Positions 7,252 to 14,428 of a stretch of DNA of 17,028 nucleotides are shown here, in pieces. Origin of the DNA: Calditerrivibrio sp. GTDB taxonomy: Bacteria > Chrysiogenota > Deferribacteres > Deferribacterales > Calditerrivibrionaceae. A program made the translations under genes and the position numbers. The first letter of the stretch is position 1. The number at the start of each line of letters is the position of its first letter. Location of the stretch: contig JAIWOA010000092.1 in assembly GCA_020217115.1 (NCBI GenBank), positions 1 through 17,028 on the forward strand, written 5' to 3'. The notes under the pieces are model-generated. The model was not told the origin of the DNA. It did not search any database and worked only from the letters and a program-made list of their open reading frames with translations.

Positions 7252-8796
7252 TTAAAGTGGTAGGTTATCATGCTTTTTAGGCGGAACAGATTGTCTCTTG
7301 TTTGCCAAAAGCTCGAATGCCTGAATAAGTCTTGGTCTTGTATCTTCAGGTAATATAACTTCATCTATAAAACCAAGTTCAGCAGCTCTGTATGGGTTTG
7401 CAAAGGTCTCTCTATAGTTGTCAGTAAGTTCTTTTTTCTTGGCAACTGGGTCAGCTGCAGCAGCAACATCCTTACTAAAAAGGATCTGCACTGCCCCATC
7501 AGGTCCCATAACTGCAATTTCTGCTGTTGGGTATGCATAATTGATATCGCCCCTTACATGCTTCGAACTCAAAACATCATAGGCTCCACCGTAGGCTTTT
7601 CTTGTTATAACTGTTACTTTTGGAACTGTAGCCTCACAGTAAGCATAAAGGAGTTTTGCACCATGTTTGATGATACCACCATATTCCTGTGCCACTCCCG
7701 GCATGAAACCAGGTACATCAACAAAGGTAAGAAGAGGTATATTGAATGCATCACAGAATCTTACAAATCTGGCACCTTTTATTGAAGATGCAATATCGAG
7801 GGCTCCAGCCATTATTGAAGGTTGGTTGCCAACTATACCAACAGTTTTACCATTCAACCTTCCAAAACCTACAATAATATTTTTTGCATAGTGTTCCTGA
7901 ACTTCGAAGAAATTTCCATCATCTACAACTTTTAAAATAATCTCTTTCATATCATAAGGTTTATTAGGATCAACTGGAACAATAGTTCTTAGAGATTTCT
8001 CTGTTCTATTTGGATCATCTTTTGTAGGAACAATTGGTGCATCTTCCATGTTGTTTTGGGGAAGGAAGCTTAAAAGTTCCCTTATCCTCAATATACAGTC
8101 TTCATCATTTTCTGCAGCAAAGTGGGCTACTCCAGTTTTTGTATTATGGGTCATCGCTCCACCAAGCTCTTCTTTTGTTACATCCTCACTGGTAACTGTC
8201 TTGACAACTTCAGGCCCCGTTATGAACATGTAACTTGTATCTTTTACCATAAAGATAAAGTCTGTAAGAGCTGGAGAATAGACTGCGCCACCTGCGCAGG
8301 GTCCCATAATTGCAGAAATCTGAGGTATTACTCCTGAAGATAGAGAGTTTCTAAGGAAAATGTCTGCATAACCTGCCAGAGACATTACACCTTCCTGAAT
8401 TCTTGCACCACCAGAGTCATTTAATCCTATAACAGGAGCTCCAACCTCCATAGCTAAATCCATTATTTTGCATATTTTTTTAGCAAACATTTCTGAAAGT
8501 GAACCACCAAAAACAGTAAAGTCTTGAGCAAAAACAAAAACGGTTCTACCATTGATTTTCCCATACCCAGTAACAACTCCATCCCCAAGGATCTTCTGTT
8601 TCTCCATTCCAAAGTAATTACATCTGTGGACAACAAATTTGTCAAGCTCAACAAATGTACCCTTATCCAACAGTTTATCTATTCTTTCCCTTGCTGTAAG
8701 CTTACCCTGGGCGTGCATTTTTTTGATTCTTTCCAAGCCACCGCCCAATTCAGCTTGTTCATTCATCTGTTGCAACTTCTGGATCAACTCATCCAT
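7252..8796 (-). CDS. pccB: propionyl-CoA carboxylase carboxyltransferase (beta) subunit
   Basis: It transfers CO2 from carboxybiotin to propionyl-CoA, giving (S)-methylmalonyl-CoA. At 514 residues it is full length, with two crotonase-like halves. Oxyanion-hole motifs are visible as [16 protein letters not shown] (165-180) in the first half and [15 protein letters not shown] (399-413) in the second. D407 in the second motif appears to match the aspartate that favours propionyl-CoA in actinobacterial PccB, where acetyl-CoA enzymes tend to have isoleucine; that alignment is from memory. The C-terminus KKHDNLPL is the family ending. The ribosome binding site is AAGGGGGA, eight bases before the ATG. 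It is the first gene of the carboxylase-mutase operon and has a promoter at 8827-8857. Confidence 0.96.
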   Translation of the reverse strand: MDELIQKLQQMNEQAELGGGLERIKKMHAQGKLTARERIDKLLDKGTFVELDKFVVHRCNYFGMEKQKILGDGVVTGYGKINGRTVFVFAQDFTVFGGSLSEMFAKKICKIMDLAMEVGAPVIGLNDSGGARIQEGVMSLAGYADIFLRNSLSSGVIPQISAIMGPCAGGAVYSPALTDFIFMVKDTSYMFITGPEVVKTVTSEDVTKEELGGAMTHNTKTGVAHFAAENDEDCILRIRELLSFLPQNNMEDAPIVPTKDDPNRTEKSLRTIVPVDPNKPYDMKEIILKVVDDGNFFEVQEHYAKNIIVGFGRLNGKTVGIVGNQPSIMAGALDIASSIKGARFVRFCDAFNIPLLTFVDVPGFMPGVAQEYGGIIKHGAKLLYAYCEATVPKVTVITRKAYGGAYDVLSSKHVRGDINYAYPTAEIAVMGPDGAVQILFSKDVAAAADPVAKKKELTDNYRETFANPYRAAELGFIDEVILPEDTRPRLIQAFELLANKRQSVPPKKHDNLPL

Positions 8797-8826
8797 AAAC
8801 TTTTCCCCCTTGTTTATTTAGATGTG

Positions 8827-8857
8827 ATAATAAAACACAATTTTGATAATATGTCAA
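8827..8857 (-). promoter_or_regulatory. promoter of the propionyl-CoA carboxylase/mutase operon
   Basis: On the minus strand, TTGACA (8857-8852) precedes overlapping -10 candidates TTATTA (18-base spacing) and TATTAT (19-base spacing, 8832-8827). The start of pccB is about 30 bases downstream. A TGTG/CACA dyad overlaps the -10 region. Confidence 0.6.
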
Positions 8858-8881
8858 GAATATAGTTTTAGATTCATTAAA

Positions 8882-8928
8882 GATTAAACTAAGAGTTAAT
8901 TATTTAAGATTTTTGGTTTAGTTTTATC
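8882..8928. repeat. 11-base inverted repeat upstream of the carboxylase promoter
   Basis: GATTAAACTAA (8882-8892) is the reverse complement, with one mismatch, of TTAGTTTTATC (8918-8928); the arms are 25 bases apart. It lies between the ridA stop and the -35 box of the carboxylase operon. It may be an operator bound by a dimeric regulator, or a long-loop AT hairpin ending ridA transcription. Confidence 0.45.
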
Positions 8929-8944
8929 AATTAGTAGACATAAT

Positions 8945-9319
8945 CTATTTAATGGCTATACATTCTGCTTCTATCAAAACATCTTTTGGTAATCTCGATA
9001 CCTCTACCACAGCCCTTGCTGGTTTGTGATCTCCAAAAAATGATTCATAAATAGAATTGATTACTCCAAAGTGACTCATATCTTTTATAAAAAGAGTAAC
9101 TTTGGCAATATCTGTGATTTTAAAATTCGAAAATTCAACGATTGCTTTTATGTTATTTAGTACCTGAAGTGTCATCTCCTCAATTGTTCCCTCTATTACC
9201 ATATTACTTTTTGGATCTATAGGTATCTGGCCTGAAACAAAAAGGATATTGCCACATCTGGTGGCCTGTGAATATGGTCCTATAGCTTTTGGTGCATTAT
9301 CTGTTGAGATAAATTCCAT
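8945..9319 (-). CDS. ridA: RidA family reactive enamine/imine deaminase
   Basis: RidA proteins hydrolyse reactive 2-aminoacrylate and related enamines formed by PLP enzymes. The 124-residue length is typical of the trimeric cytoplasmic family. Recognisable parts are NAPKAIGPYSQA (8-19), LFVSGQIPIDP, TDIAKVTLFIKDM and the C-terminal PARAVVEVSRLPKD with R102, matching the catalytic arginine of active RidA members, followed by VLIEAECIA. It starts after a G6 ribosome binding site (9327-9332) in the 14-base gap behind the methyltransferase-like gene, so the two are probably co-transcribed. No PLP enzyme lies nearby, so its source of substrate is not shown here. Confidence 0.95.
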   Translation of the reverse strand: MEFISTDNAPKAIGPYSQATRCGNILFVSGQIPIDPKSNMVIEGTIEEMTLQVLNNIKAIVEFSNFKITDIAKVTLFIKDMSHFGVINSIYESFFGDHKPARAVVEVSRLPKDVLIEAECIAIK

Positions 9320-9333
9320 AAAATTACCCCCCG

Positions 9334-10014
9334 TTATATTTTTATACCCTTTATTATATTCCAGCTGATAATATAGTCAACATTCAAATGTTCTATCGGT
9401 TTAAAAAATCTGGTATCTTCTTCTTTATTAAAAAGATATTTTGATATTTCAAATCTTTTAAAATATTCTATTATATGAATAGATTCAACTTTTGTTATAA
9501 TCTGATCAGTTTCTACCTTAAAAAAAATATTACTAAGTGCATTTTTTACTGTAGAATTCCACCTTGTGAGTTTTTCTTTTATCGGTAGTTCAGATATTAA
9601 GCTAAGTCCATTTAGTATGTCCCTACCTGTTGAATCGTAAATTTCTGGATAGGTGGCTATTATAAATTTCCCTCCGGCATTAAGACTTTTGTGAATTGCG
9701 TGTATTGTGTCGTAGATAGGTTGAAAGTTGAAACTTCCTCCAATTGAAATAAAAAGATCAGATTTTCTTCTCATTATTGAAAAGGGTACATTTGATTGTA
9801 TAGCTACAGGTACTATATGGTCACCAATATTGATCATTTTGTTTGTAAGGTAAAAAATTTTTTCAAAGTTGTATTTTTTTGCAAGATGCTCAGGTATAAC
9901 AGTATCACAAAAAGATGCATCAAAAACCACAGTATCTTTGTTATTTCTAAGATTTATACCATCAATAATCTTATAAAAGAAGAGAGATGATTTTTCAAAT
10001 TGTTCTTTATTCAC
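9334..10014 (-). CDS. class I methyltransferase-like protein lacking the glycine-rich SAM loop
   Basis: I do not recognise a named family. The 226-residue product has a Rossmann-methyltransferase plan: a strand VVFDASFCD (about 29-37), a segment SDLFISIGGSFNFQPIYDTI where motif IV is expected, and LNAGGKFIIATYP, which resembles the L-x-P/A-G-G-x-h post-motif strand. The first strand lacks the usual D/E-x-G-x-G-x-G SAM-binding loop, and the acidic residue at the end of strand two is not obvious, so it may be catalytically dead or bind another ligand. The start is GTG, preceded by GGGGA at five bases; an overlapping ATG is followed at once by TGA. It precedes ridA with a 14-base gap. Function unknown. 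Confidence 0.7.
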   Translation of the reverse strand: MNKEQFEKSSLFFYKIIDGINLRNNKDTVVFDASFCDTVIPEHLAKKYNFEKIFYLTNKMINIGDHIVPVAIQSNVPFSIMRRKSDLFISIGGSFNFQPIYDTIHAIHKSLNAGGKFIIATYPEIYDSTGRDILNGLSLISELPIKEKLTRWNSTVKNALSNIFFKVETDQIITKVESIHIIEYFKRFEISKYLFNKEEDTRFFKPIEHLNVDYIISWNIIKGIKI

Positions 10015-10037
10015 ATTGTCCCCATAATTTTTTTTAT

Positions 10038-10066
10038 TTTACAAAAATAATTTTTTATAATATAAT
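10038..10066 (+). promoter_or_regulatory. promoter of the polyprenyl synthase/ApbE operon
   Basis: TTTACA (10038-10043), a 17-base spacer and TATAAT (10061-10066). A start near 10073 gives a leader of about 44 bases to the ATG at 10117. It lies in the divergent gap shared with the methyltransferase-like gene. Confidence 0.65.
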
Positions 10067-10116
10067 TAAATCCGATTTTTTCAATGGATTTTAGAAAAAG
10101 ATATGGGGAATTTTTG

Positions 10117-11088
10117 ATGAATATTACAGACGTTTTGGGGCTTGTTAAGGATAAGCTAAATTTATTGGAAAAAGAGTTAAAAAATAATCTTGATTCCGAT
10201 ATTGAAATGGTCAATGAAGTTGCATACTATGTTTTTCAGAGCGGAGGTAAAAGACTTAGACCTGTATTCATGTTTCTAAGTGCTGCAATGTTCGGTTATG
10301 AAGGTTATAGAGATATAATTTTGAGTGGAGTTGTGGAATATATTCATACTGCAACACTTCTCCATGACGATGTTATTGATGGTGCGAAGTTTAGAAGGGG
10401 TAAACTAAGTGCTAATCAGGTCTATGGTAATGATATAACTGTTTTGTGTGGTGATTTTTTATATTCAAGGGCATTTGTAAATCTTGTAAAAGATGGAGAT
10501 AGCAGAGTTCAGATGATACTTGCAAATGCTGCAAAAACGATGAGTGAGGGTGAAGTTTTTCAATTAGTAAAAACCGCAAGTTTTGATCTAAATTTTCAAG
10601 ATTATGAAAAAATAATATTTTCAAAAACGGCAGTCCTTTTTTCTGCTTGTTGTGAAATTGGGGCTATTATAAGTAATTGCACAATGGATGAGTCTGAGAA
10701 ATTAAAGGATTTTGGAAAAATAGTAGGACTTTCTTTTCAGATGAGTGACGATATCCTTGATTACCTTGGCGATCCAGAACAGACCGGTAAAAAACCTGGC
10801 ACAGATCTGAAAGAGGGTAAGATGACACTTCCCCTTATAATTATGAGGGATCTTTTAGATGCTGAGGAGCTTGAAAAGGTAAAAAAGATCTTTTCTTCTG
10901 AACCATCAGAGAACGATATTGAGTATGTTATCCATTTAATGAAAAAGTATGACATAAAAAGAAGGGGAGAGCTGTTTGTTGATAGCTACACTTTAAAAGC
11001 TAAGAAGATTCTATCTGAATTGCCTGACAATGAATACAGGAAAGGGCTTGAATTTTTAGCAGATTACGTAATCCTTAGAGATAAATGA
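10117..11088 (+). CDS. long-chain trans-polyprenyl diphosphate synthase
   Basis: The enzyme condenses isopentenyl diphosphate units onto an allylic primer; in a quinone-respiring bacterium the product is the menaquinone side chain. From the ATG at 10117 it is 323 residues. GGKRLRP (43-49), the first aspartate motif DDVID (84-88) with FRRG, and the second motif DDILD (211-215) followed by GKKPGTD and EGKMTLP are all intact. The fifth residue before the first motif is A79; a small residue there usually allows long chains, whereas an aromatic one gives C15-C20. The upstream ATG at 10084 lacks a ribosome binding site and lies almost on the predicted transcription start, while GGGGA precedes 10117. 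It resembles IspB/HepT; in FLEET loci an analogous gene is called dmkB. Confidence 0.93.
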   Translation: MNITDVLGLVKDKLNLLEKELKNNLDSDIEMVNEVAYYVFQSGGKRLRPVFMFLSAAMFGYEGYRDIILSGVVEYIHTATLLHDDVIDGAKFRRGKLSANQVYGNDITVLCGDFLYSRAFVNLVKDGDSRVQMILANAAKTMSEGEVFQLVKTASFDLNFQDYEKIIFSKTAVLFSACCEIGAIISNCTMDESEKLKDFGKIVGLSFQMSDDILDYLGDPEQTGKKPGTDLKEGKMTLPLIIMRDLLDAEELEKVKKIFSSEPSENDIEYVIHLMKKYDIKRRGELFVDSYTLKAKKILSELPDNEYRKGLEFLADYVILRDK

Positions 11089-12059
11089 GAGAGGCTGAAT
11101 TTTATTCAATAATTGATGGGGAAACTGTTTCCTGTGATCTATGTCCACAACGTTGTATTATAAAATCTGGTAAGTCTGGTTTATGCCTTATAAGAAAAAA
11201 TATAGGTGGCAAGCTTTATCAGACCTCCTACAATGAGGTTTCTTCGTTAAATGTTGACCCAATAGAGAAAAAACCGCTTTATCATTTTCATCCCGGCACT
11301 TCTATTTTATCAATAGGTACAAATGGGTGCAACCTTTCGTGTAGTTACTGTCAAAATTTTGTTATTTCAAAGAATATTAGTGTTAGAAATAAAGTGTCAA
11401 AGGAATTTCTACTCGATATTGCCAAAGATTCAGGTTCAATTGGCATTGCTTATACCTATAATGAGCCCACTGTTTGGTATGAATTTGTTTATGATTGTGC
11501 AGAGTTTTTTTTCAGTTGTAATCTAAAAAATGTTATTGTTTCAAATGGATTTATAAATATATCACCTCTCAAAAAGCTTTCAAAATATATTGATGCTGCA
11601 AATATCGATATAAAAGCTTTCTCCGAGGAAGGTTACAGGCTTTTAGGTGGTAGTTTGAAACCTGTACTTGAGACTGTCGAATTTTTGCTATCGGAAAATA
11701 TCCATGTGGAAGTTACACACCTTGCAGTTGAGAATTATACCACCAGAATTGATGAGTTTGAAGATATGTGCAGATGGCTTTCTAATCTAAATAAACATCT
11801 GCCTTTGCATATTTCAAGGTATTTTCCATGTTATAAATTGAGCTTACCTCCTACTAATACTGAGTTTTTGAATAATCTCTACGATATCGGGAAGAAATAT
11901 CTATACAATGTGTATCTCGGTAATCTGAATTTTAACAATGACAGTTTTTGTCCCTATTGTGGTTTTAGGCTTGTAGAAAGAAAAGGTTACAATGTGCAAA
12001 AATTTATTGGAGACAACATATGTCCATCTTGCAAAAGGGAATTATATTTTGTTTTATAA
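11085..12059 (+). CDS. amrS: AmmeMemoRadiSam system radical SAM enzyme
   Basis: It is a radical SAM protein of the AmrS family, named for co-occurrence with AMMECR1 and Memo domains; the reaction is not settled to my knowledge. The 324 residues show the N-terminal cysteine motif CDLCPQRC...GLC (17-34), the radical SAM cluster motif C82-x3-C86-x2-C89 in GCNLSCSYCQN, and a C-terminal pair of CPxC knuckles (FCPYCG and ICPSCK) resembling a zinc ribbon. YTYNEPTVWYEF and NIDIKAF are familiar family segments. Its ATG overlaps the preceding TGA (ATGA), so it is translationally coupled to the polyprenyl synthase. No AMMECR1 or Memo gene is present in the window. PflA-like activase annotation is a common misnomer for this family. 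Confidence 0.92.
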   Translation: MREAEFYSIIDGETVSCDLCPQRCIIKSGKSGLCLIRKNIGGKLYQTSYNEVSSLNVDPIEKKPLYHFHPGTSILSIGTNGCNLSCSYCQNFVISKNISVRNKVSKEFLLDIAKDSGSIGIAYTYNEPTVWYEFVYDCAEFFFSCNLKNVIVSNGFINISPLKKLSKYIDAANIDIKAFSEEGYRLLGGSLKPVLETVEFLLSENIHVEVTHLAVENYTTRIDEFEDMCRWLSNLNKHLPLHISRYFPCYKLSLPPTNTEFLNNLYDIGKKYLYNVYLGNLNFNNDSFCPYCGFRLVERKGYNVQKFIGDNICPSCKRELYFVL

Positions 12060-12991
12060 CCATATTACTTTTAGGTTGTGATAAAGTAGATAAGGGGCAT
12101 GAGAGATATAAAACCAATTCCTACTTTATGCTGGGTACGATTGTTGAGATTACTTTATCTGAGAAGGATCTAAACGATTATTTTGATAACCTTAAATCTG
12201 AGATGAAAAATCTTGGGGAAAGAATGGTTGGTGACATTAACCGCTTAAATAGTATGAAGAAGGGAGATAGGGGGAAATTTGATAAATACTTTTTAGATTT
12301 AATAAGTAGTGGTGGATATTTTTCAAAAATATCTGGTGGAAGATTTGATATAACGATCTATACCCTTATGAAACTTTATGGCTTCCCTGAGGGACCATAC
12401 AGAGTCCCTGAGAATAATGAAGTTAAAAATGTTGTCGGGGAGATCTCCTTTGAGAATATAGAAATAGATAATGATAGTATATTAAAAAAATCAGATTTTA
12501 AGATAGACATGGGTGCCTATGGGAAGGGTTGGATTGTGGATCAAATGGTTAATAAGATGAAAGAATACGGTATTAAAAAAGGGATTATAAATGCAGGGGG
12601 GGACCTTTTTTGCCTTGGTGACAAAAATGGAAAGAGCTGGAGAATAGGAATTCAAGATCCTATAGAAAAAAGCAGAACAATTTCAGTTATACATTTAAAA
12701 AATAAGGCTGTTGCCACATCTGGTGATTATGAAAGATTTTTCGATGTTGGTGGTAAAAGATACACACATATATTTGATGCAAAGAAATTAGAGTCAATTG
12801 ATAATTATAGAAGTGTCAGTGTCATTGCAGATTCTGTGGAAAAAGCTGACGGATTGTCAACTGTTTACTACCTGATGTTGGTTGATGAGATAAAAGATAT
12901 GTGTAATCGTGAGAATACACCAGTTTTACTATACCTATTAGATGGAACTATCTTGAAGTTATGTGGTTGGGAAAACTTTGAAAAGGTTTAG
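12020..12991 (+). CDS. apbE: FAD:protein FMN transferase, lipoprotein (ApbE family)
   Basis: ApbE covalently attaches FMN from FAD to threonine or serine of extracytoplasmic redox proteins. The 323-residue chain begins with a short hydrophobic signal ending in the lipobox LLLGC, so C20 should be lipidated. DMGAYGKG (163-170), INAGGDL (190-196), TSGDYERFF (233-241), THIFD (249-253) and ADGLST (276-281) match the family. The usual D-P-x-T-G after the histidine-isoleucine strand reads DAKKLES here, an unusual loop. The ATG overlaps the radical SAM gene by 40 bases, and GGAG seven bases upstream supports it. No protein in the window carries an evident flavinylation motif, so the acceptor is elsewhere. 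Confidence 0.94.
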   Translation: MSILQKGIIFCFITILLLGCDKVDKGHERYKTNSYFMLGTIVEITLSEKDLNDYFDNLKSEMKNLGERMVGDINRLNSMKKGDRGKFDKYFLDLISSGGYFSKISGGRFDITIYTLMKLYGFPEGPYRVPENNEVKNVVGEISFENIEIDNDSILKKSDFKIDMGAYGKGWIVDQMVNKMKEYGIKKGIINAGGDLFCLGDKNGKSWRIGIQDPIEKSRTISVIHLKNKAVATSGDYERFFDVGGKRYTHIFDAKKLESIDNYRSVSVIADSVEKADGLSTVYYLMLVDEIKDMCNRENTPVLLYLLDGTILKLCGWENFEKV

Positions 12992-13340
12992 TTTCTTCGA
13001 TCTTTTTTTTGTATCCATTTTGTTAGCTGGGCTGTATTATCTGATTTACCATCAATTGGTTTCTGCAAACAAAAGTCTCGTTCTTACTGTTGAAGAAAAA
13101 AGATATTTTCTGAATTTAAAAAGTAAAAAATTAATCGACCTATCCAGAGAATATGGTAAAAATATGGTTGTGGAAATAGATAGTGGAAGGGCAAGGATAA
13201 AGGAATCTGATTGTAAAGATAAGATATGTATAAGTTTTGGTTTTATTTCAAAGTGTGGAGAGTCTGCTATATGTGTTCCAAATAGAGTCTCTATACATAT
13301 AGAGTGCGATGAAAATGAGTACGACGCAGTATCAAGATAA
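12963..13340 (+). CDS. NusG domain II-like membrane-anchored protein
   Basis: The 125-residue protein has one N-terminal transmembrane helix (about 9-30) and then an extracytoplasmic NusG-II-type domain. The pattern VEIDSGRARIKESDCKDKIC followed by G-x-I-S and CVPNRVSIHIE is characteristic; C84, C89 and C104 sit where the family usually has cysteines. Despite the name, these short proteins are not transcription factors and tend to sit beside ApbE and Gx genes. The reading frame overlaps apbE by 29 bases from a GTG; a TTG at 12978 with GGGA upstream would give an alternative start five codons later. In FLEET loci the comparable protein is, as I recall, EetA. Function is not established. Confidence 0.8.
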   Translation: MVGKTLKRFSFFDLFFVSILLAGLYYLIYHQLVSANKSLVLTVEEKRYFLNLKSKKLIDLSREYGKNMVVEIDSGRARIKESDCKDKICISFGFISKCGESAICVPNRVSIHIECDENEYDAVSR

Positions 13341-13815
13341 TATAAAATTAGTCTCATTGTTAGCTGCTATTTCAATAGTATTTGGTATTATTGAAAATAT
13401 CTTCCCTTTACCAATCCCCTTTTTAAGGCTTGGGTTATCCAATATAGGTATCGTGATAGGTATATATCTCCTCAACCTCAGATACGTTCTATTGCTTGGT
13501 GGTATAAAAGCTACAATTACTGCCATATTTTCCACAGGATTCATTTTCAGAATAATAATTGCTTACCCATCTATTCTATTTTCCATTATTGTAATGTACA
13601 TTTTCTATTTTATTACAAAAAGGTTTTCAACTGCTGTATCCGTGAGTGTAGTTGGTAGTATGGTAAATATTTCTACTCAGTTTATTATTATTAAAACGTT
13701 TATAATAAAAAATCTTGATTTTCTTTTAATTTTACCTTATTTCTTGATTGTATCAATTTTTACTGGAATTATTGTTGGTTATATTTCTAACATTGTTTTA
13801 AAAAAAATTACATAG
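13309..13815 (+). CDS. Gx transporter family membrane protein (heptaprenyl synthase component I-like)
   Basis: The 168-residue protein is almost entirely hydrophobic, with about five transmembrane helices. It carries PFLRLGLSNIGIVIGI near 37-52, the L-G-L-x-N signature of the family formerly annotated as heptaprenyl diphosphate synthase component I. Such proteins resemble substrate-binding S components of ECF transporters, but the substrate is unknown. The ATG overlaps the NusG-II gene by 32 bases with no clear ribosome binding site, so coupling is likely; the next ATG two codons on is an equally possible start. The comparable FLEET gene is, from memory, eetB. Co-location with a polyprenyl synthase fits the old name only loosely. 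Confidence 0.82.
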   Translation: MKMSTTQYQDNIKLVSLLAAISIVFGIIENIFPLPIPFLRLGLSNIGIVIGIYLLNLRYVLLLGGIKATITAIFSTGFIFRIIIAYPSILFSIIVMYIFYFITKRFSTAVSVSVVGSMVNISTQFIIIKTFIIKNLDFLLILPYFLIVSIFTGIIVGYISNIVLKKIT

Positions 13816-13831
13816 ACAAGGGGATGATTTT

Positions 13832-14428
13832 ATGTATCAAAAAATTATTTTAGCAAGTGGATCACCAAGGAGGAGAGAGCTTTTTACAAAATTAGGCATA
13901 AATTTTCAGTATGTTACATCAAATGCTGAAGAAAAATTCGATACTGAGGATTCTGTAGAAAATCAGGTAATGAAAGTTGCCTCCATAAAGGCTTACAACG
14001 TGGCAAGAATATACGATGAAGCTTTTATTGTGGCTGCAGATACTGTTGTTTATTGTGAAAATAGAATACTTGGGAAGCCTGTTGATCCAAAGGATGCCTT
14101 TGAAATGCTTTCATTTTTGAGTGGCAAAAAACATGAAGTAATTACTGGAGTTGCGGTTATAAATAAAAATCACAAAATACATGAGCAGTTCTACGAAAAA
14201 ACAGATGTCTATTTTAAAAAACTGAATAATGAAATTATAAACTGGTATATTGATTCAGAGGAGCCCCTTGATAAAGCTGGTGCATATGGTATTCAGGGTA
14301 GGGGAAGTCTTTTGGTTGAGAAAATTTATGGTAATTACGATAATGTGGTTGGTTTGCCAGTTGGTAAATTGTTAGAGCTATTTGCCAAGCTCGGTATAAG
14401 ACCTTATGGAGGATTTCATGAACTTTAA
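13832..14428 (+). CDS. maf: Maf family nucleotide pyrophosphatase (dTTP/UTP or 7-methyl-GTP)
   Basis: Maf proteins hydrolyse non-canonical or excess nucleoside triphosphates to monophosphates in the cytoplasm. The 198 residues show the N-terminal phosphate-binding ASGSPRR (8-14), AADTVV with catalytic D70, GKPxD, SGKKHEVITGV and DKAGAYGIQG. AAG plus GGGA lies seven bases upstream of the ATG. It follows the Gx gene by 16 bases and overlaps the acyl-CoA ligase by 11. The link to the redox genes before it is probably only positional. I cannot set the nucleotide preference from sequence with confidence; the dTTP/UTP subgroup is the usual default. Confidence 0.93.
   Translation: MYQKIILASGSPRRRELFTKLGINFQYVTSNAEEKFDTEDSVENQVMKVASIKAYNVARIYDEAFIVAADTVVYCENRILGKPVDPKDAFEMLSFLSGKKHEVITGVAVINKNHKIHEQFYEKTDVYFKKLNNEIINWYIDSEEPLDKAGAYGIQGRGSLLVEKIYGNYDNVVGLPVGKLLELFAKLGIRPYGGFHEL

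Noticed and set aside
10084..10116. Upstream ATG for the polyprenyl synthase
   Set aside because: It has no ribosome binding site and is only about 11 bases from the predicted transcription start; GGGGA precedes the ATG at 10117.
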